A DNA stretch of 64,000 nt from an uncultured Bacilli bacterium (GCA_934102335.1 CAKOSP010000005.1:62001-126000), one strand, 5' to 3'. Counted from the stretch's first letter, positions 50,955 through 59,978 are shown. Numbers and translations are program-made. The notes: generated from the letters alone by a model not told the origin.

Positions 50955-52568
50955 ATGCAAGCAACATATATTTTTGGACATAGAAATCCAGATACAGATA
51001 GTATTTGTTCAAGTATTGCCTTATCTTATTTAAAGAATAAATTAGGTGGTAAGACACAACCTAGGGCTATAGGACATTTAAATAATGAAACTAAGTTTGT
51101 TCTTGATTATTTTCATGTTCCAGCACCACAGTACTTGAATGACGTTAGAATTAGAATTAAAAATATAAAATATGATAAAAAAGGCTTTATAAGAAATGAA
51201 GATTCTATTTATCAAGCTTTTAAAAAGATGCAAGAGCAAAATGTATCAGGTATATCTGTAATAGATAAAGATAAAAAACTAGTGGGATTTACTTCTTTAA
51301 AAGATTTATCAAAGTTTTTAATAAATGGTGATAAAGAAAAAATTAAAACTAATTTGCCTAATTTGTTATCAACATTAAATGCTACAACGTTAACTGATTA
51401 TAGTGAAGAAATTATTGGTAATGTTATGGTTGTAGGACTTGGTGCTGCAACTTTTCAGGATGAAATTAAGTTGGACAGTAAAGACATTTTAATAGTTGGA
51501 GATAGATATAAAGTAATTAAGTATGCAATCGAATCTAAAGTAGAATTAATAATTTTGGCTAAGGAAAGTAAAATAGATAAAGAATTAATTGACTTAGCAA
51601 AGGTAAAAAAAGTCACTATAATTAGTAGTAAGTTAAGTAGTTTTCAAATTGCTAATAAGATATCTCTTAGTAATTATATAACTTGTGCTTTATCAACGAC
51701 TAATCCCATAACGATATATGATGATGATTATTACACAGATTTTTTAAATTTAAATTCTAGAGTAAATCATACTAATTATCCAGTTATAAATCATAAAAAT
51801 GTTTGTTTAGGTTTAATTAGTCTTAGTTGGCCAAATAGGTTTGACAAACAACAAGTTATTTTAGTTGATCATAACAATTTAATTCAATCTGTAATAGGAA
51901 TTGAGGAAGCTCAGATTATTGAGGTTATAGATCATCACAACATGGGTTCTTTAGGTACAGCTATTCCTATAGATTTTAGAAGTAAAACAGTGGGAGCTAC
52001 AGCTACAATAATCTATGAATCATTTGTTGAAAATAAAGTAACTATTCCTAAAACTATAGCAGGACTTTTGATAAGTGCTATACTTTCTGATACAATGCTT
52101 TTAACTAGTCCAACTACTACAGAAGAAGATAAAACAGCTGTTTGTAAATTAGCTAAAATAGCTAAAGTGGATATTAATAGTTATGGATATGAAATGATTA
52201 AAGCTTCATCTTCTATAAAAGGAATGTCTATTACACAACAAATTTATCAGGATTATAAATCATATACTGTTGGTAGTAGAGAACTTGGTATAGGTCAGTT
52301 GTCTACTATGGATTTTGAAGAAATTAAAAGTAATATTGATAAGTATATAGAACAATTAGATGAAATGCATTCTCATAGTGATGGTGTATATGCTCTTTTT
52401 ATAACTGATGTAATAAACAAGGGATCTTATGTAATTTATAGCACTAATAGTGAGAATATTATTAAAGATGCATTTAATTTAGATAAGGTTTATCAAGGAA
52501 TTTTCCTAAGTGGAATAGTTTCAAGAAAAAAACAAGTTTTACCTGCAATTATGAACGTTATGGGATAG
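50955..52568 (+). CDS. ppaC: manganese-dependent inorganic pyrophosphatase with CBS-DRTGG insert (family II)
   Basis: A 537-residue family II pyrophosphatase. The N-terminal DHH domain has YIFGHRNPDTDSICSS, and the DHH motif EVIDHHNMGS comes near residue 325. A long regulatory insert lies between them, with two CBS segments (NVSGISVIDKDKKLVGFTS) and a DRTGG-like domain, so adenine nucleotides probably regulate activity. ATG 50955 follows GAGGCGGGTG. It precedes the SDR gene by nine bases. Confidence 0.92.
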   Translation: MQATYIFGHRNPDTDSICSSIALSYLKNKLGGKTQPRAIGHLNNETKFVLDYFHVPAPQYLNDVRIRIKNIKYDKKGFIRNEDSIYQAFKKMQEQNVSGISVIDKDKKLVGFTSLKDLSKFLINGDKEKIKTNLPNLLSTLNATTLTDYSEEIIGNVMVVGLGAATFQDEIKLDSKDILIVGDRYKVIKYAIESKVELIILAKESKIDKELIDLAKVKKVTIISSKLSSFQIANKISLSNYITCALSTTNPITIYDDDYYTDFLNLNSRVNHTNYPVINHKNVCLGLISLSWPNRFDKQQVILVDHNNLIQSVIGIEEAQIIEVIDHHNMGSLGTAIPIDFRSKTVGATATIIYESFVENKVTIPKTIAGLLISAILSDTMLLTSPTTTEEDKTAVCKLAKIAKVDINSYGYEMIKASSSIKGMSITQQIYQDYKSYTVGSRELGIGQLSTMDFEEIKSNIDKYIEQLDEMHSHSDGVYALFITDVINKGSYVIYSTNSENIIKDAFNLDKVYQGIFLSGIVSRKKQVLPAIMNVMG

Positions 52569-52577
52569 GAGGGGATA

Positions 52578-53330
52578 ATGAAAGCACTTGTAACTGGAGC
52601 ATCTAGTGGAATAGGAAAATCTATTAGTTTATATTTAGCTAGTTTAGGTTATGATTTAATACTTGTGGCTAGAGATGAGAATAATTTAAATAAAGTTAAA
52701 AATGAAATAAAAACTAATTGTGAGATTTCAGTAAAAGATTTAACTAAAGAGGCTCAAGTTTTCGAATTATATGAGGAATTTAAAGATAAAAATATTGATA
52801 TTTTAGTTAACAATGCTGGATTTGGATTATTTGGTTTATTTTCTGAAACTAGCTTAGAAAAAGAATTAGAAATGATAGATTTGAATGTTAAAAGTTATCA
52901 TATTCTTACAAAATTATTTTTAAAAGATTTTGTTAAAAGAGATAGTGGATATATTTTAAATGTTTGTAGTAGTGCAGGTTTTATGGCTGGACCTAGATTG
53001 AATACTTATTATGCTACTAAAAATTATGTTACGAAGCTTACTATGGCTATTAATGAAGAATTAAGACATCTTAATTCAAATGTTCATATTAGTGCTTTGT
53101 GTCCTGGACCTGTTGATACTAATTTTAATAAAGTTGCTCATGGAACATTTAGCATTAAAGGAAAAACACCAGATGAAGTAGCTAAGTATGGTATAGATAA
53201 AATGTTTAAAAATAAAATGATCATTATTCCTGGAATTTCTATAAAATTGGGAATATTTGCACTTAGATTTTTACCATATAGACTTCAACTTAAAATTGTG
53301 TATAAAATACAATGGAGGAAGTCAAAATAA
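52578..53330 (+). CDS. short-chain dehydrogenase/reductase
   Basis: A 250-residue SDR enzyme. The cofactor motif is VTGASSGIGKS, the NNAG motif is VNNAGFGLFG, and the catalytic Tyr-Lys is YYATKNYV with the Ser in NVCSSAGF. An Arg after the second strand (LVARDENN) suggests NADP preference. The fatty-acid or ketoreductase-type substrate cannot be told. It starts after AGGAGGGG, nine bases after the pyrophosphatase gene. Confidence 0.88.
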   Translation: MKALVTGASSGIGKSISLYLASLGYDLILVARDENNLNKVKNEIKTNCEISVKDLTKEAQVFELYEEFKDKNIDILVNNAGFGLFGLFSETSLEKELEMIDLNVKSYHILTKLFLKDFVKRDSGYILNVCSSAGFMAGPRLNTYYATKNYVTKLTMAINEELRHLNSNVHISALCPGPVDTNFNKVAHGTFSIKGKTPDEVAKYGIDKMFKNKMIIIPGISIKLGIFALRFLPYRLQLKIVYKIQWRKSK

Positions 53331-53358
53331 AAATAGATAGTAAAAAATAACACAATAT

Positions 53359-53387
53359 TTGTATTTGTGAAAAAAATGTGATATAGT
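53359..53387 (+). promoter_or_regulatory. promoter of the membrane glycosyltransferase gene
   Basis: TTGTAT (53359-53364) and TGA-TATAGT (53382-53387), 17-bp spacing. Confidence 0.5.
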
Positions 53388-53433
53388 ATTGTTACTAATT
53401 TAAGTAAATAAATTATTGAAGTAGGAGAGATTT

Positions 53434-54654
53434 ATGATTCAAATTATTTATTATATATTATTTTTAGCTTGTCTTATATATGGACTTTATTTTGGTTTAA
53501 CTGGATTAATAGCTTTTTTTAAAAAGACTAAAGCTCCTAAAAAACAAGCACCTAAAACTAAGTTTGGTATTTTAATTGCTGCAAGAAATGAGGCTGAAGT
53601 TTTACCAGATTTAATTAATAGCTTAAAAAAACAAAATTATCCTGATGAATTATATGATATTTTAGTTATTGTTAATAACTGTACAGATAATACTGAAGAA
53701 GTAGCTTTAAAATGCGGAGCTAAGGCTTTAAATGTTGATGTACCAGTTAAAACAAAAGGTGAAGTGTTAGTTTGGACAAAGAAAAAACTTAAAGATTCTG
53801 ATTATGATGCATATATTGTGTTTGATGCTGATAATATAGTACATAAAAATTTCTTAGCAAGAATGAATGATGTTTATCAAGCTGGATATAATGTTGCTCA
53901 AGGATTTAGAGATTCTAAAAATATAAATGATAACTGGATTAGTTCTTCTTACTCAATATTTTATTACATTCAAAATTTCTTTTTCAATAAATCTAGAATG
54001 ATTATGAACTTATCTGCTTCCATTAATGGAACCGGTTTTATGGTAAAAAAAGAATTTTTTGAAAAATACTTTAAACCAAAAACTTTAACTGAAGATGTTG
54101 AGTTTACAGCACTTTGTACTTTAATTAATGAAAAAGTATATTTTGCTGAAGAAGCTGTAACATATGATGAACATACGACTAATTTTGCTGATTCATGGAA
54201 ACAAAGAAAACGTTGGTCAAAAGGAATGTTACAATGTTTAAAACTATATAAAGGTAAATTAGTTAAAAATTTATTTAAAAGTAAAAATCTTTCATGTTTA
54301 GATTTACTTGGAAATTTCTTGGCTCCAATTGTTCAAGTACTTGCAAGTGTTCTTACATTGGTTTTAATTGGATTTAGAATAGTAGGAATTGAGTTATATG
54401 ATATTTTCTCAGTAATGTATGCTTACTCATTAGTATTTTTCTTAGTAACATACTTATGGGGTGTTTTAATAAATATATATGTAGTTAAATATAATAAAAG
54501 AGGAGTTAAGGAAGCTTTAAGTGGTATTTTACTTTTTGTTGCTTTCATCTTTTCTTGGATTCCAATAAATGTTGCGGCAATGCTTGATAAAAATGCTAAG
54601 TGGGATCCTATTAAACATAAAAAAGCTACTGGTAATGAATCTTTTAATAAATAA
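53434..54654 (+). CDS. membrane-bound family 2 glycosyltransferase
   Basis: A 406-residue processive-type GT2. An N-terminal membrane segment leads into the catalytic domain with ILIAARNEAEVLPDL, AYIVFDADNIV (DxD), SLTEDVEF-like LTEDVEFTALC and the QRKRWSKGML (QxxRW) motif, as in BcsA/NodC/IcaA-type polymerases. Three or four membrane segments follow. It may make a beta-linked homopolymer. A small membrane protein gene 14 bases downstream may be a subunit. Confidence 0.88.
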   Translation: MIQIIYYILFLACLIYGLYFGLTGLIAFFKKTKAPKKQAPKTKFGILIAARNEAEVLPDLINSLKKQNYPDELYDILVIVNNCTDNTEEVALKCGAKALNVDVPVKTKGEVLVWTKKKLKDSDYDAYIVFDADNIVHKNFLARMNDVYQAGYNVAQGFRDSKNINDNWISSSYSIFYYIQNFFFNKSRMIMNLSASINGTGFMVKKEFFEKYFKPKTLTEDVEFTALCTLINEKVYFAEEAVTYDEHTTNFADSWKQRKRWSKGMLQCLKLYKGKLVKNLFKSKNLSCLDLLGNFLAPIVQVLASVLTLVLIGFRIVGIELYDIFSVMYAYSLVFFLVTYLWGVLINIYVVKYNKRGVKEALSGILLFVAFIFSWIPINVAAMLDKNAKWDPIKHKKATGNESFNK

Positions 54655-54668
54655 TTTTAGGTGATAAA

Positions 54669-54887
54669 ATGGGTGAAGAAGAGAAATTTATTGAAAACAG
54701 CCTAGATAAAATTATTGCATCTAATGATGAGGTAAATATTGTAAGTAGTGTGACAGAAAAATTTAATAAAAAAAAGAAAAACATTGTTAATAATAATCAA
54801 GGTTCAATTTATACTATATTTTTACTTATTGGAGTTTTCTTAGCAACAGTAGGTGGTGTAGTACTTGGTTATGTTTTAGCCAGATAA
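54669..54887 (+). CDS. small membrane protein downstream of GT2
   Basis: A 72-residue protein with a charged cytoplasmic half and one C-terminal hydrophobic segment (IYTIFLLIGVFLATVGGVVLGYVLA). It starts after TAGGTGAT just after the membrane glycosyltransferase gene, and ends at a bidirectional terminator. It has no known family; its place suggests a role with the glycosyltransferase. Confidence 0.65.
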   Translation: MGEEEKFIENSLDKIIASNDEVNIVSSVTEKFNKKKKNIVNNNQGSIYTIFLLIGVFLATVGGVVLGYVLAR

Positions 54888-54914
54888 AAAGAGAAATATA
54901 AAATTTCTCTTTTT
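54886..54914. terminator. bidirectional intrinsic terminator
   Basis: 12-bp perfect stem AAAAAGAGAAAT (54886-54897) / ATTTCTCTTTTT (54903-54914), 5-nt loop. It separates the convergent small membrane protein and CotF-like genes. Confidence 0.85.
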
Positions 54915-55218
54915 ATAATTCTTTTAATTTTTGTTCCATTTTTGTTTTTTCTTCTTCTATTTTAGTTTTTGTGGCTGTTTCTATTGTGTACCAGCCTTTT
55001 TTAAACATTAAATCAAATAGAACTCTTGCAGTATCTTTAGAATCTTCTAAGAAAGAAAATATATTATCGTATAAAGACACATTTGACATTTCATTTAAAG
55101 CTATACTTAAATTATTTGATATGTTTTTTTCATCATTTAATAAATCTTGAAGTATATCTAAATCATTAAATTGTTCTGGATTTTCAATTTTTTGTTTTTC
55201 ATTATTCACTTTGCTCAT
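54913..55218 (-). CDS. CotF-like spore-coat-family protein
   Basis: About 101 residues. FNDLDILQDLLNDEKNISNNLSIALNE and LFDLMFKKGWYTIETA strongly resemble the CotF coat-protein fold, a two-helix ferritin-like layout. The start is ATG 55218, behind AAAGGA; the ATG at 55227 is inside that site. It overlaps the upstream CotF-like gene, with which it forms a two-gene unit. CotF-like proteins occur in sporulating and non-sporulating Bacillota, so a coat role is not certain. Confidence 0.7.
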   Translation of the reverse strand: MSKVNNEKQKIENPEQFNDLDILQDLLNDEKNISNNLSIALNEMSNVSLYDNIFSFLEDSKDTARVLFDLMFKKGWYTIETATKTKIEEEKTKMEQKLKEL

Positions 55219-55423
55219 ATTTACCATCCTTTAATATTTTAAGTAAACCTTCACATATTTCCTTATGTAAATTGTATGTTTTTTCAACTTCGCTTAAAAT
55301 TTCATCATCATTTATTATTTCCGTATAACTTTTTGCTTTTTTAGCAATTGTATAATTCCAGTTAAACATATCCGTTATGTAAGCTAAATCCTTAGTTGAA
55401 ATTAAATTTGGAACTGTATTCAT
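55202..55423 (-). CDS. small CotF-like companion protein
   Basis: A 73-residue, mainly helical protein. VPNLISTKDLAYITDMFNWNYTIAKKA resembles the small coat-like partners encoded beside CotF-family genes. ATG 55423 follows AAAGGAGT. Its 3' end overlaps the start of the larger CotF-like gene by 17 bases, indicating coupled translation. Confidence 0.65.
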   Translation of the reverse strand: MNTVPNLISTKDLAYITDMFNWNYTIAKKAKSYTEIINDDEILSEVEKTYNLHKEICEGLLKILKDGKYEQSE

Positions 55424-55450
55424 AATTTACTCCTTTCAATTTTAGTTTGG

Positions 55451-55479
55451 TTGTTATTTTAAAAAATATACTTTATAAT
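55451..55479 (+). promoter_or_regulatory. promoter of the M29 aminopeptidase gene
   Basis: TTGTTA (55451-55456) and TATAAT (55474-55479), 17-bp spacing. Confidence 0.7.
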
Positions 55480-55494
55480 TAGGATGGTGATAGA

Positions 55495-56700
55495 ATGGAA
55501 AATATTGATAAGTATATTAAACTTCTTTGTGATAAATGTTTAAATTTTAACAAATCAAATAGTTTATTTATTTGCTATGAAAAGGCTTTAAATCAAGATT
55601 TTGTAGATAAAATAGTAGCGTATGTCAAAAAAAGAGGAATTAACGATATATATCTTAATGACTCAGCAAGTTTTGTAAAACATGATATTTTAAAAAATAT
55701 AAAATTAGAAGATATTGAAAAAGAAAAAATATTTGATAACTCAATTTGGGATGAATATGCTAAAAAAGATTCGGCTTTTTTAATTATTGAATCAGAAATT
55801 CCAGGATTAATGGAAGATATAGATGCTGATAAGATAGCTATGGTAAGAAAAATTGCTAGGGAAACTAAACCAATATATAGAAAAAAACAAAATGTTGATG
55901 ATATATCTTGGTGTATATGTGCATATCCTAATGAGTATTGGGCAAAAGATATATTTAAAGATCAAAACAATGCTTATGATTTACTTTTAAATAATATTTT
56001 AAATATGTGTATGTGTGATAAAGAAGATCCGATTAAAGCCTGGGAAGAATTTTTAATAACTTCAAAAAAAAGGGCAAAAAAATTAGATGATTTACATATT
56101 AAATGTTTACATTATACTAATTCTTTAGGTACGGATTTAAAAGTTTATTTATCAGATGAAGCTTGTTTTAGTAGTGCATATAGCGAAAAAAATATGATTG
56201 TAAATATGCCTAGTTATGAAGTTTTTACTACTCCAAATACTTTTAAAACTGAGGGTATAGTATATAGTTCTAAACCACTTATATATAATGGTGTTGTAAT
56301 AGATAAATTTTATTTGGAATTTAAAAATGGTAAAGTAGTTAATTACGATGCTTTAATAGGTAAAGATATTTTAAAGGGAATTATTAATTCTGATGAGTAT
56401 TCAAACATGTTAGGGGAATGTGCTTTAGTGAATTATGACTCTCCAATATCAAATACAGGTTTAGTTTTTAAAACAACTCTTTTTGATGAAAATGCGTCAT
56501 GTCATTTGGCTTTAGGAACTGGTTTTTCTGAATGTATAAAGAATTCATGTAATAAAACTCTAGAAGAGTTATTTGATATGGGTGTTAATAAATCAACTAA
56601 TCATGTAGATTTTATGATAGGTACAAAAGATTTAAAAATAGATGCTACGACTGATAATGGAATAATTACAATATTTGAAGAAGGAAATTTTATTATTTAA
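55495..56700 (+). CDS. M29-family metalloaminopeptidase (AmpS-like)
   Basis: A 401-residue cytoplasmic aminopeptidase of the M29 (thermophilic aminopeptidase/AmpS) family. Supporting regions are NMPSYEVFTTPNTFKTEGIVYSSKPL, LGECALVNYDSPISNTGLVFKTTLFDENASCHLALGTGF and NKSTNHVDFMIGT, carrying conserved Glu, His and Asp metal ligands. ATG 55495 follows GGATGGTGAT. The stop overlaps the next gene's ATG by one base. Confidence 0.88.
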   Translation: MENIDKYIKLLCDKCLNFNKSNSLFICYEKALNQDFVDKIVAYVKKRGINDIYLNDSASFVKHDILKNIKLEDIEKEKIFDNSIWDEYAKKDSAFLIIESEIPGLMEDIDADKIAMVRKIARETKPIYRKKQNVDDISWCICAYPNEYWAKDIFKDQNNAYDLLLNNILNMCMCDKEDPIKAWEEFLITSKKRAKKLDDLHIKCLHYTNSLGTDLKVYLSDEACFSSAYSEKNMIVNMPSYEVFTTPNTFKTEGIVYSSKPLIYNGVVIDKFYLEFKNGKVVNYDALIGKDILKGIINSDEYSNMLGECALVNYDSPISNTGLVFKTTLFDENASCHLALGTGFSECIKNSCNKTLEELFDMGVNKSTNHVDFMIGTKDLKIDATTDNGIITIFEEGNFII

Positions 56701-57059
56701 TGCAAAATATAAATGTTATGTTAGATAGTTTAGCTAAATCTAAATTTAGAGGATCTTTTAAATTAAATAAAAATATGATTAGTTATGTGAATGAAAAAGG
56801 TTTAGATAAAATAACAAAGGATGTTTATGAAATAGTTTTAAAAAGAATAGCTATTTATAATCCTTTAAAGGATGGTAAGCAAACACCAATGAAACAAGTA
56901 CATCCGGTTTTTATTGCCCAACATGCCACTGGAACTTGTTGTAGAGGATGTCTTTTAAAGATTCATAACATAACTAAAGAACGTGATTTAAATGATGAAG
57001 AAATAGATTTTATAGTTAAGTTAATAATGACTTGGATAAAAAATCAAATTAAAAATTAA
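56700..57059 (+). CDS. DUF4186-family protein
   Basis: A 119-residue protein. SKFRGSFKL, HPVFIAQHATGTCCRGCLLKIH and the C-terminal IVKLIMTWIKNQI match the DUF4186 family of unknown function. The Cys-Cys-x-x-Cys cluster with nearby His suggests a metal or redox centre. It is co-translated with the M29 peptidase (TAATG overlap). It is immediately followed by the half-terminator and poly-T tract before the second modular secreted protein. Confidence 0.82.
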   Translation: MQNINVMLDSLAKSKFRGSFKLNKNMISYVNEKGLDKITKDVYEIVLKRIAIYNPLKDGKQTPMKQVHPVFIAQHATGTCCRGCLLKIHNITKERDLNDEEIDFIVKLIMTWIKNQIKN

Positions 57060-57060
57060 T

Positions 57061-57083
57061 AGCCTGTTTTTTTTTTTTTTTTT
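57061..57083 (+). repeat. half terminator with 17-nt T tract
   Basis: AGCCTG followed by 17 T (57067-57083). It equals the left arm of the terminators at 11179 and 12310, but the loop and right arm are missing, so no hairpin can form. The sequence after it (CTATGATATCAT...) matches that at 11219. Confidence 0.75.
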
Positions 57084-57116
57084 CTATGATATCATAGTAA
57101 TGATAGGATAAGTGAT
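57084..57116 (+). promoter_or_regulatory. conserved upstream element, second copy
   Basis: CTATGA, TATCAT (57090-57095, possible -10), then GTAATGATAGGATAAGTGA. It is the same as the element upstream of the gene at 11258 and sits the same six bases after the T tract. Confidence 0.4.
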
Positions 57117-57122
57117 TTAAAG

Positions 57123-58121
57123 ATGAATAGTAAAAAAACAATTGTAACATCAGTTCTAGTGGCAATATTGGTTTTAGGAACTTTAACAACAACATATGCA
57201 TATTTTAAATCAACTATAGGAAGTGGTTCATCTAGTAGTACAACAGTAACAGCTAAAACTATCGATGGATTAACATTTAATCAAGGAACTAATTTATCAA
57301 TTACAGCTACTCAAACCAATTTTGGAAGTGGTAAAGGAAATTTGTCATCCAGTACAAGTCCCAAAGTTATATTGAAAGCTAGAAATGATGCATCAGCAAG
57401 TTATAATTACAAAGCATGTTTAAATATTTCGGAAAACACATTTGTACATTCGCAGATAAATTCAACTGAAACAAGTTTGGGTAGAACAGTAAATCTATTT
57501 GATATTTCAAAAGTTATTTCTTCATCTGAAGTGTTAAATAATAATGATAGATCATTGAGTATATATGTTTATTATGCCTCACCTTCTGGCGATGTAACTT
57601 TAAAAAATTACTGTCCATCATGTGAGGTTGGTAAAACTTATATACTTAATGCTAGTACTACAGTAAAACAAAACTTTGTGTATTTAACATCTTCAAGTTC
57701 CATTTGGACATTTGGAACTTCGAAGACTTTGACAGAGACAGATTTAAATTCGAAAGTTAGATTTTACAATGATAATACTATTGATAATTCAGTAGCAATA
57801 GTATCTAATATTCAAATAGAAGAAGGTACAACGGCTACACCATATGATCTGTATGGATATATTGAAAATTCGGATTTGGAACTAACAGTAACTAAAAATG
57901 GAATAACAGTACTTACTCAAGACATAACTCATGGGTATGGGGAGATTTGTATCCCAACAACAAATGGGGGAAGCACTACGACTCACACAATTAGTGCTGC
58001 AGCTGGTGCAACAACTACAGATATATGGAATGCCACAGTAACATTTAAAAATTATAATAATAATCAAAATGTTAATTTAGATAAAACTTTTAATTCTAAT
58101 TTTGTGTTTACACGAATATAA
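57123..58121 (+). CDS. modular secreted protein B with TasA/SipW-type signal sequence
   Basis: A 332-residue partner of the 11258 gene. The first 111 residues (hydrophobic signal ending TTTYAYFKS; TIDGLTFNQG; NFGSGKGNLSSST) and last 82 (DLELTVTKNG; THTISAAAGATTTD) match closely. The 139-residue core (nt 57456-57872) differs; it begins NLFDISKVISSS and ends SNIQIEEGTTATPYDLYG, a pattern seen in carbohydrate-binding-like modules of phage-tail and gut surface proteins. No cell-wall anchor was seen. The C-terminal DNA is almost identical to the other copy. Confidence 0.75.
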   Translation: MNSKKTIVTSVLVAILVLGTLTTTYAYFKSTIGSGSSSSTTVTAKTIDGLTFNQGTNLSITATQTNFGSGKGNLSSSTSPKVILKARNDASASYNYKACLNISENTFVHSQINSTETSLGRTVNLFDISKVISSSEVLNNNDRSLSIYVYYASPSGDVTLKNYCPSCEVGKTYILNASTTVKQNFVYLTSSSSIWTFGTSKTLTETDLNSKVRFYNDNTIDNSVAIVSNIQIEEGTTATPYDLYGYIENSDLELTVTKNGITVLTQDITHGYGEICIPTTNGGSTTTHTISAAAGATTTDIWNATVTFKNYNNNQNVNLDKTFNSNFVFTRI

Positions 58122-58188
58122 TTATTTAAAAAAATCTTTCTTTATGATTGGAGATATGTTATCCTTATGATAGGAAGGAGTGTGTGTT

Positions 58189-58584
58189 ATGAATTACAAT
58201 ATGAGTTATAATTCTGCTGAGGGGATGGCTGCATCTTTAGGTTTTCAATTTTCTGGTGCAACTATGGTAGTTAGTTTAATTATTTTAGCTGTAACTATCA
58301 TTGCTTTTTGGAAAATATTTACTAAAGCTGGTAAACCTGGATGGGCTTGCATAGTACCTATTTATAATTTAGTAGTTGAATTTCAAATAGCTGGTATGAA
58401 TCCTTGGTTAATCTTATTAATGTTAGTTCCTATTGCTAATATTGTTGTTGCAATTATGCTTTATATTAATTTAGCAAAAGCATTTGGAAAAGGAACTGGA
58501 TTTGCAGTAGGATTAATATTTTTAAACTTTATTTTCATGTTAATTTTGGCATTTGGTGATGCTGAATATGTTGGAAATAACTAA
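58189..58584 (+). CDS. DUF5684-type small membrane protein
   Basis: A 131-residue membrane protein with three or four hydrophobic segments. AGKPGWACIVPIYNLVVEFQIAG, LLMLVPIANIV, and KAFGKGTGFAVGL followed by LAFGDAEY match the DUF5684 pattern. Function is unknown. Start is ATG 58189 after AAGGAGTG (58175-58182); the GTG at 58180 overlaps that site. A strong terminator follows. Confidence 0.8.
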   Translation: MNYNMSYNSAEGMAASLGFQFSGATMVVSLIILAVTIIAFWKIFTKAGKPGWACIVPIYNLVVEFQIAGMNPWLILLMLVPIANIVVAIMLYINLAKAFGKGTGFAVGLIFLNFIFMLILAFGDAEYVGNN

Positions 58585-58598
58585 TATTTAATTTACAT

Positions 58599-58626
58599 AA
58601 CAGTCATAAATTATGGCTGTTTTTTT
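58599..58626 (+). terminator. intrinsic terminator
   Basis: 10-bp stem AACAGTCATA (58599-58608) / TATGGCTGTT (58612-58621), 3-nt loop, T7 tail. Confidence 0.8.
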
Positions 58627-58668
58627 GTAATGTAATTTGTTATAATCTTTTTATAGTAGGTGGTATAT

Positions 58669-59193
58669 GTGAACGAGTTAAAATTAAGTGAAAAAATTAA
58701 GTTTTTGATATTGCTATTTACAGTGGGAGGTATTTTCGGTTTTATTTATGAAACTATATTTTATTATATAGATTTAGGTTATCTAGTTAAAAGGGGTTCA
58801 ACGTTTGGTCCATGGATTCCTATTTATGGGTTTGGAGCTTTATTAATAACTTTATTTGCTTATAAGTTTAAAGATCATCCATTAAAAGTGTTTTTGCTAA
58901 CTTGTTTAGTTACAGGGTTATTAGAACTTGGTACAGGATATGTTTTAAATACTTTTTTTGATATAAGATTGTGGGATTATAATATGGAAATATGGAACTT
59001 TGGAAATATAGGTGGATATGTTTGTCTAAGATCTATTTTGTTTTTTGGAATATCAGGTTTGTTCTTAATATACTTTTTAATTCCATTATTTACAAAAATT
59101 AAGAAAAAATGTAACGCGAGAGTGTTTAGCTTAATAAGTATAATTCCCGGAGTTTTATTTTTTAGTGATTTTGTTGCACATATATTTTTATAA
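58669..59193 (+). CDS. putative ABC-transporter type IV membrane protein
   Basis: About 174 residues with five hydrophobic segments, matching the PF06541-type family annotated as a putative ABC transporter permease (FGFIYETIFYYIDLGYLVKRGSTFGPWIPIYGFG; LLELGTGYVLN). Function is not established and no ATPase is nearby. Start is taken as GTG 58669 after TAGGTGG; the GTG at 58660 lies inside that site. An extended -10 TGTTATAAT ends at 58646. Confidence 0.78.
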   Translation: MNELKLSEKIKFLILLFTVGGIFGFIYETIFYYIDLGYLVKRGSTFGPWIPIYGFGALLITLFAYKFKDHPLKVFLLTCLVTGLLELGTGYVLNTFFDIRLWDYNMEIWNFGNIGGYVCLRSILFFGISGLFLIYFLIPLFTKIKKKCNARVFSLISIIPGVLFFSDFVAHIFL

Positions 59194-59201
59194 TCAACCT
59201 G

Positions 59202-59228
59202 AAGTTGAGTTAATTCAACTTTTTTTTT
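59202..59228 (+). terminator. intrinsic terminator
   Basis: 7-bp stem AAGTTGA (59202-59208) / TCAACTT (59215-59221), 6-nt loop, T9 tail. Confidence 0.7.
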
Positions 59229-59279
59229 ATATACAAAAAAATATTTAAGATTTATTATGAATTTGTAAAGGAGGAAAAA

Positions 59280-59978
59280 ATGAAAAAGAAAAATATTTTG
59301 CTTATTATTATGTTTTTTATAATAGGTAGTTTAGTGGGAGGTTTTATAACGTATAAATGCTTTAATAAAAGTAGTGATGATGTGTTAGTAGCACAACTAC
59401 CTAAACCTGAAGTAACAGAAGGTTTAAGAGGTCAACTTGGTATCGATAAAAATATAAATGAATCTACTATAGATAATTATTTAAATAGAGATGATAGTGT
59501 TTATTATGATATGAGAATGTTTAAAGATCCAGGTAATTATGAAGCTATAGGTGGTGATTCCTATTTGTCAGGCTATGTTAAAGGTTTTGAGGTATTACCA
59601 CTTCCTTATTTAGTAAATGTTACTGGTCTTCCAAAAGAGGTTGGTAGTACATACAGTGGTAAAACGTTATTTACAAATAATGATGGAAAGTATATCGCTA
59701 ATTATGAAGAATCTGTAACTATAATTGAATCTTTATTCCCTAAAGATAAGTATATATTTTTGATGTGTGGTGGCGGTGGATATGCTGGCATGACTAAAAA
59801 TTTATTAGTTTCTTTAGGATGGGATGAAAATAAAATTTATGATGTAGGTGGTTATTGGTATTACACTGGTAATAATAAAATAGAAGTTAAGAAAACTATT
59901 GATGATAAAGTGATTTATGAGTTTTGGAAAGTTCCTTACCATAATATTGATTTTTCTAATTTAAAAAAGATTAAGTAA
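59280..59978 (+). CDS. membrane-anchored extracytoplasmic rhodanese-like protein
   Basis: A 232-residue protein. An N-terminal hydrophobic anchor (residues 5-22) is followed by an outside domain ending in FLMCGGGGYAGMTKNLLVSLGW and KIYDVGGYWYY, a rhodanese C-terminal pattern with a Cys-start active loop (CGGGGY). Sulfur transfer or a redox role is inferred. The ATG follows AAAGGAGG. Its stop overlaps the next gene's ATG, so it is coupled with a lipoprotein that has two cysteines. Confidence 0.75.
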   Translation: MKKKNILLIIMFFIIGSLVGGFITYKCFNKSSDDVLVAQLPKPEVTEGLRGQLGIDKNINESTIDNYLNRDDSVYYDMRMFKDPGNYEAIGGDSYLSGYVKGFEVLPLPYLVNVTGLPKEVGSTYSGKTLFTNNDGKYIANYEESVTIIESLFPKDKYIFLMCGGGGYAGMTKNLLVSLGWDENKIYDVGGYWYYTGNNKIEVKKTIDDKVIYEFWKVPYHNIDFSNLKKIK

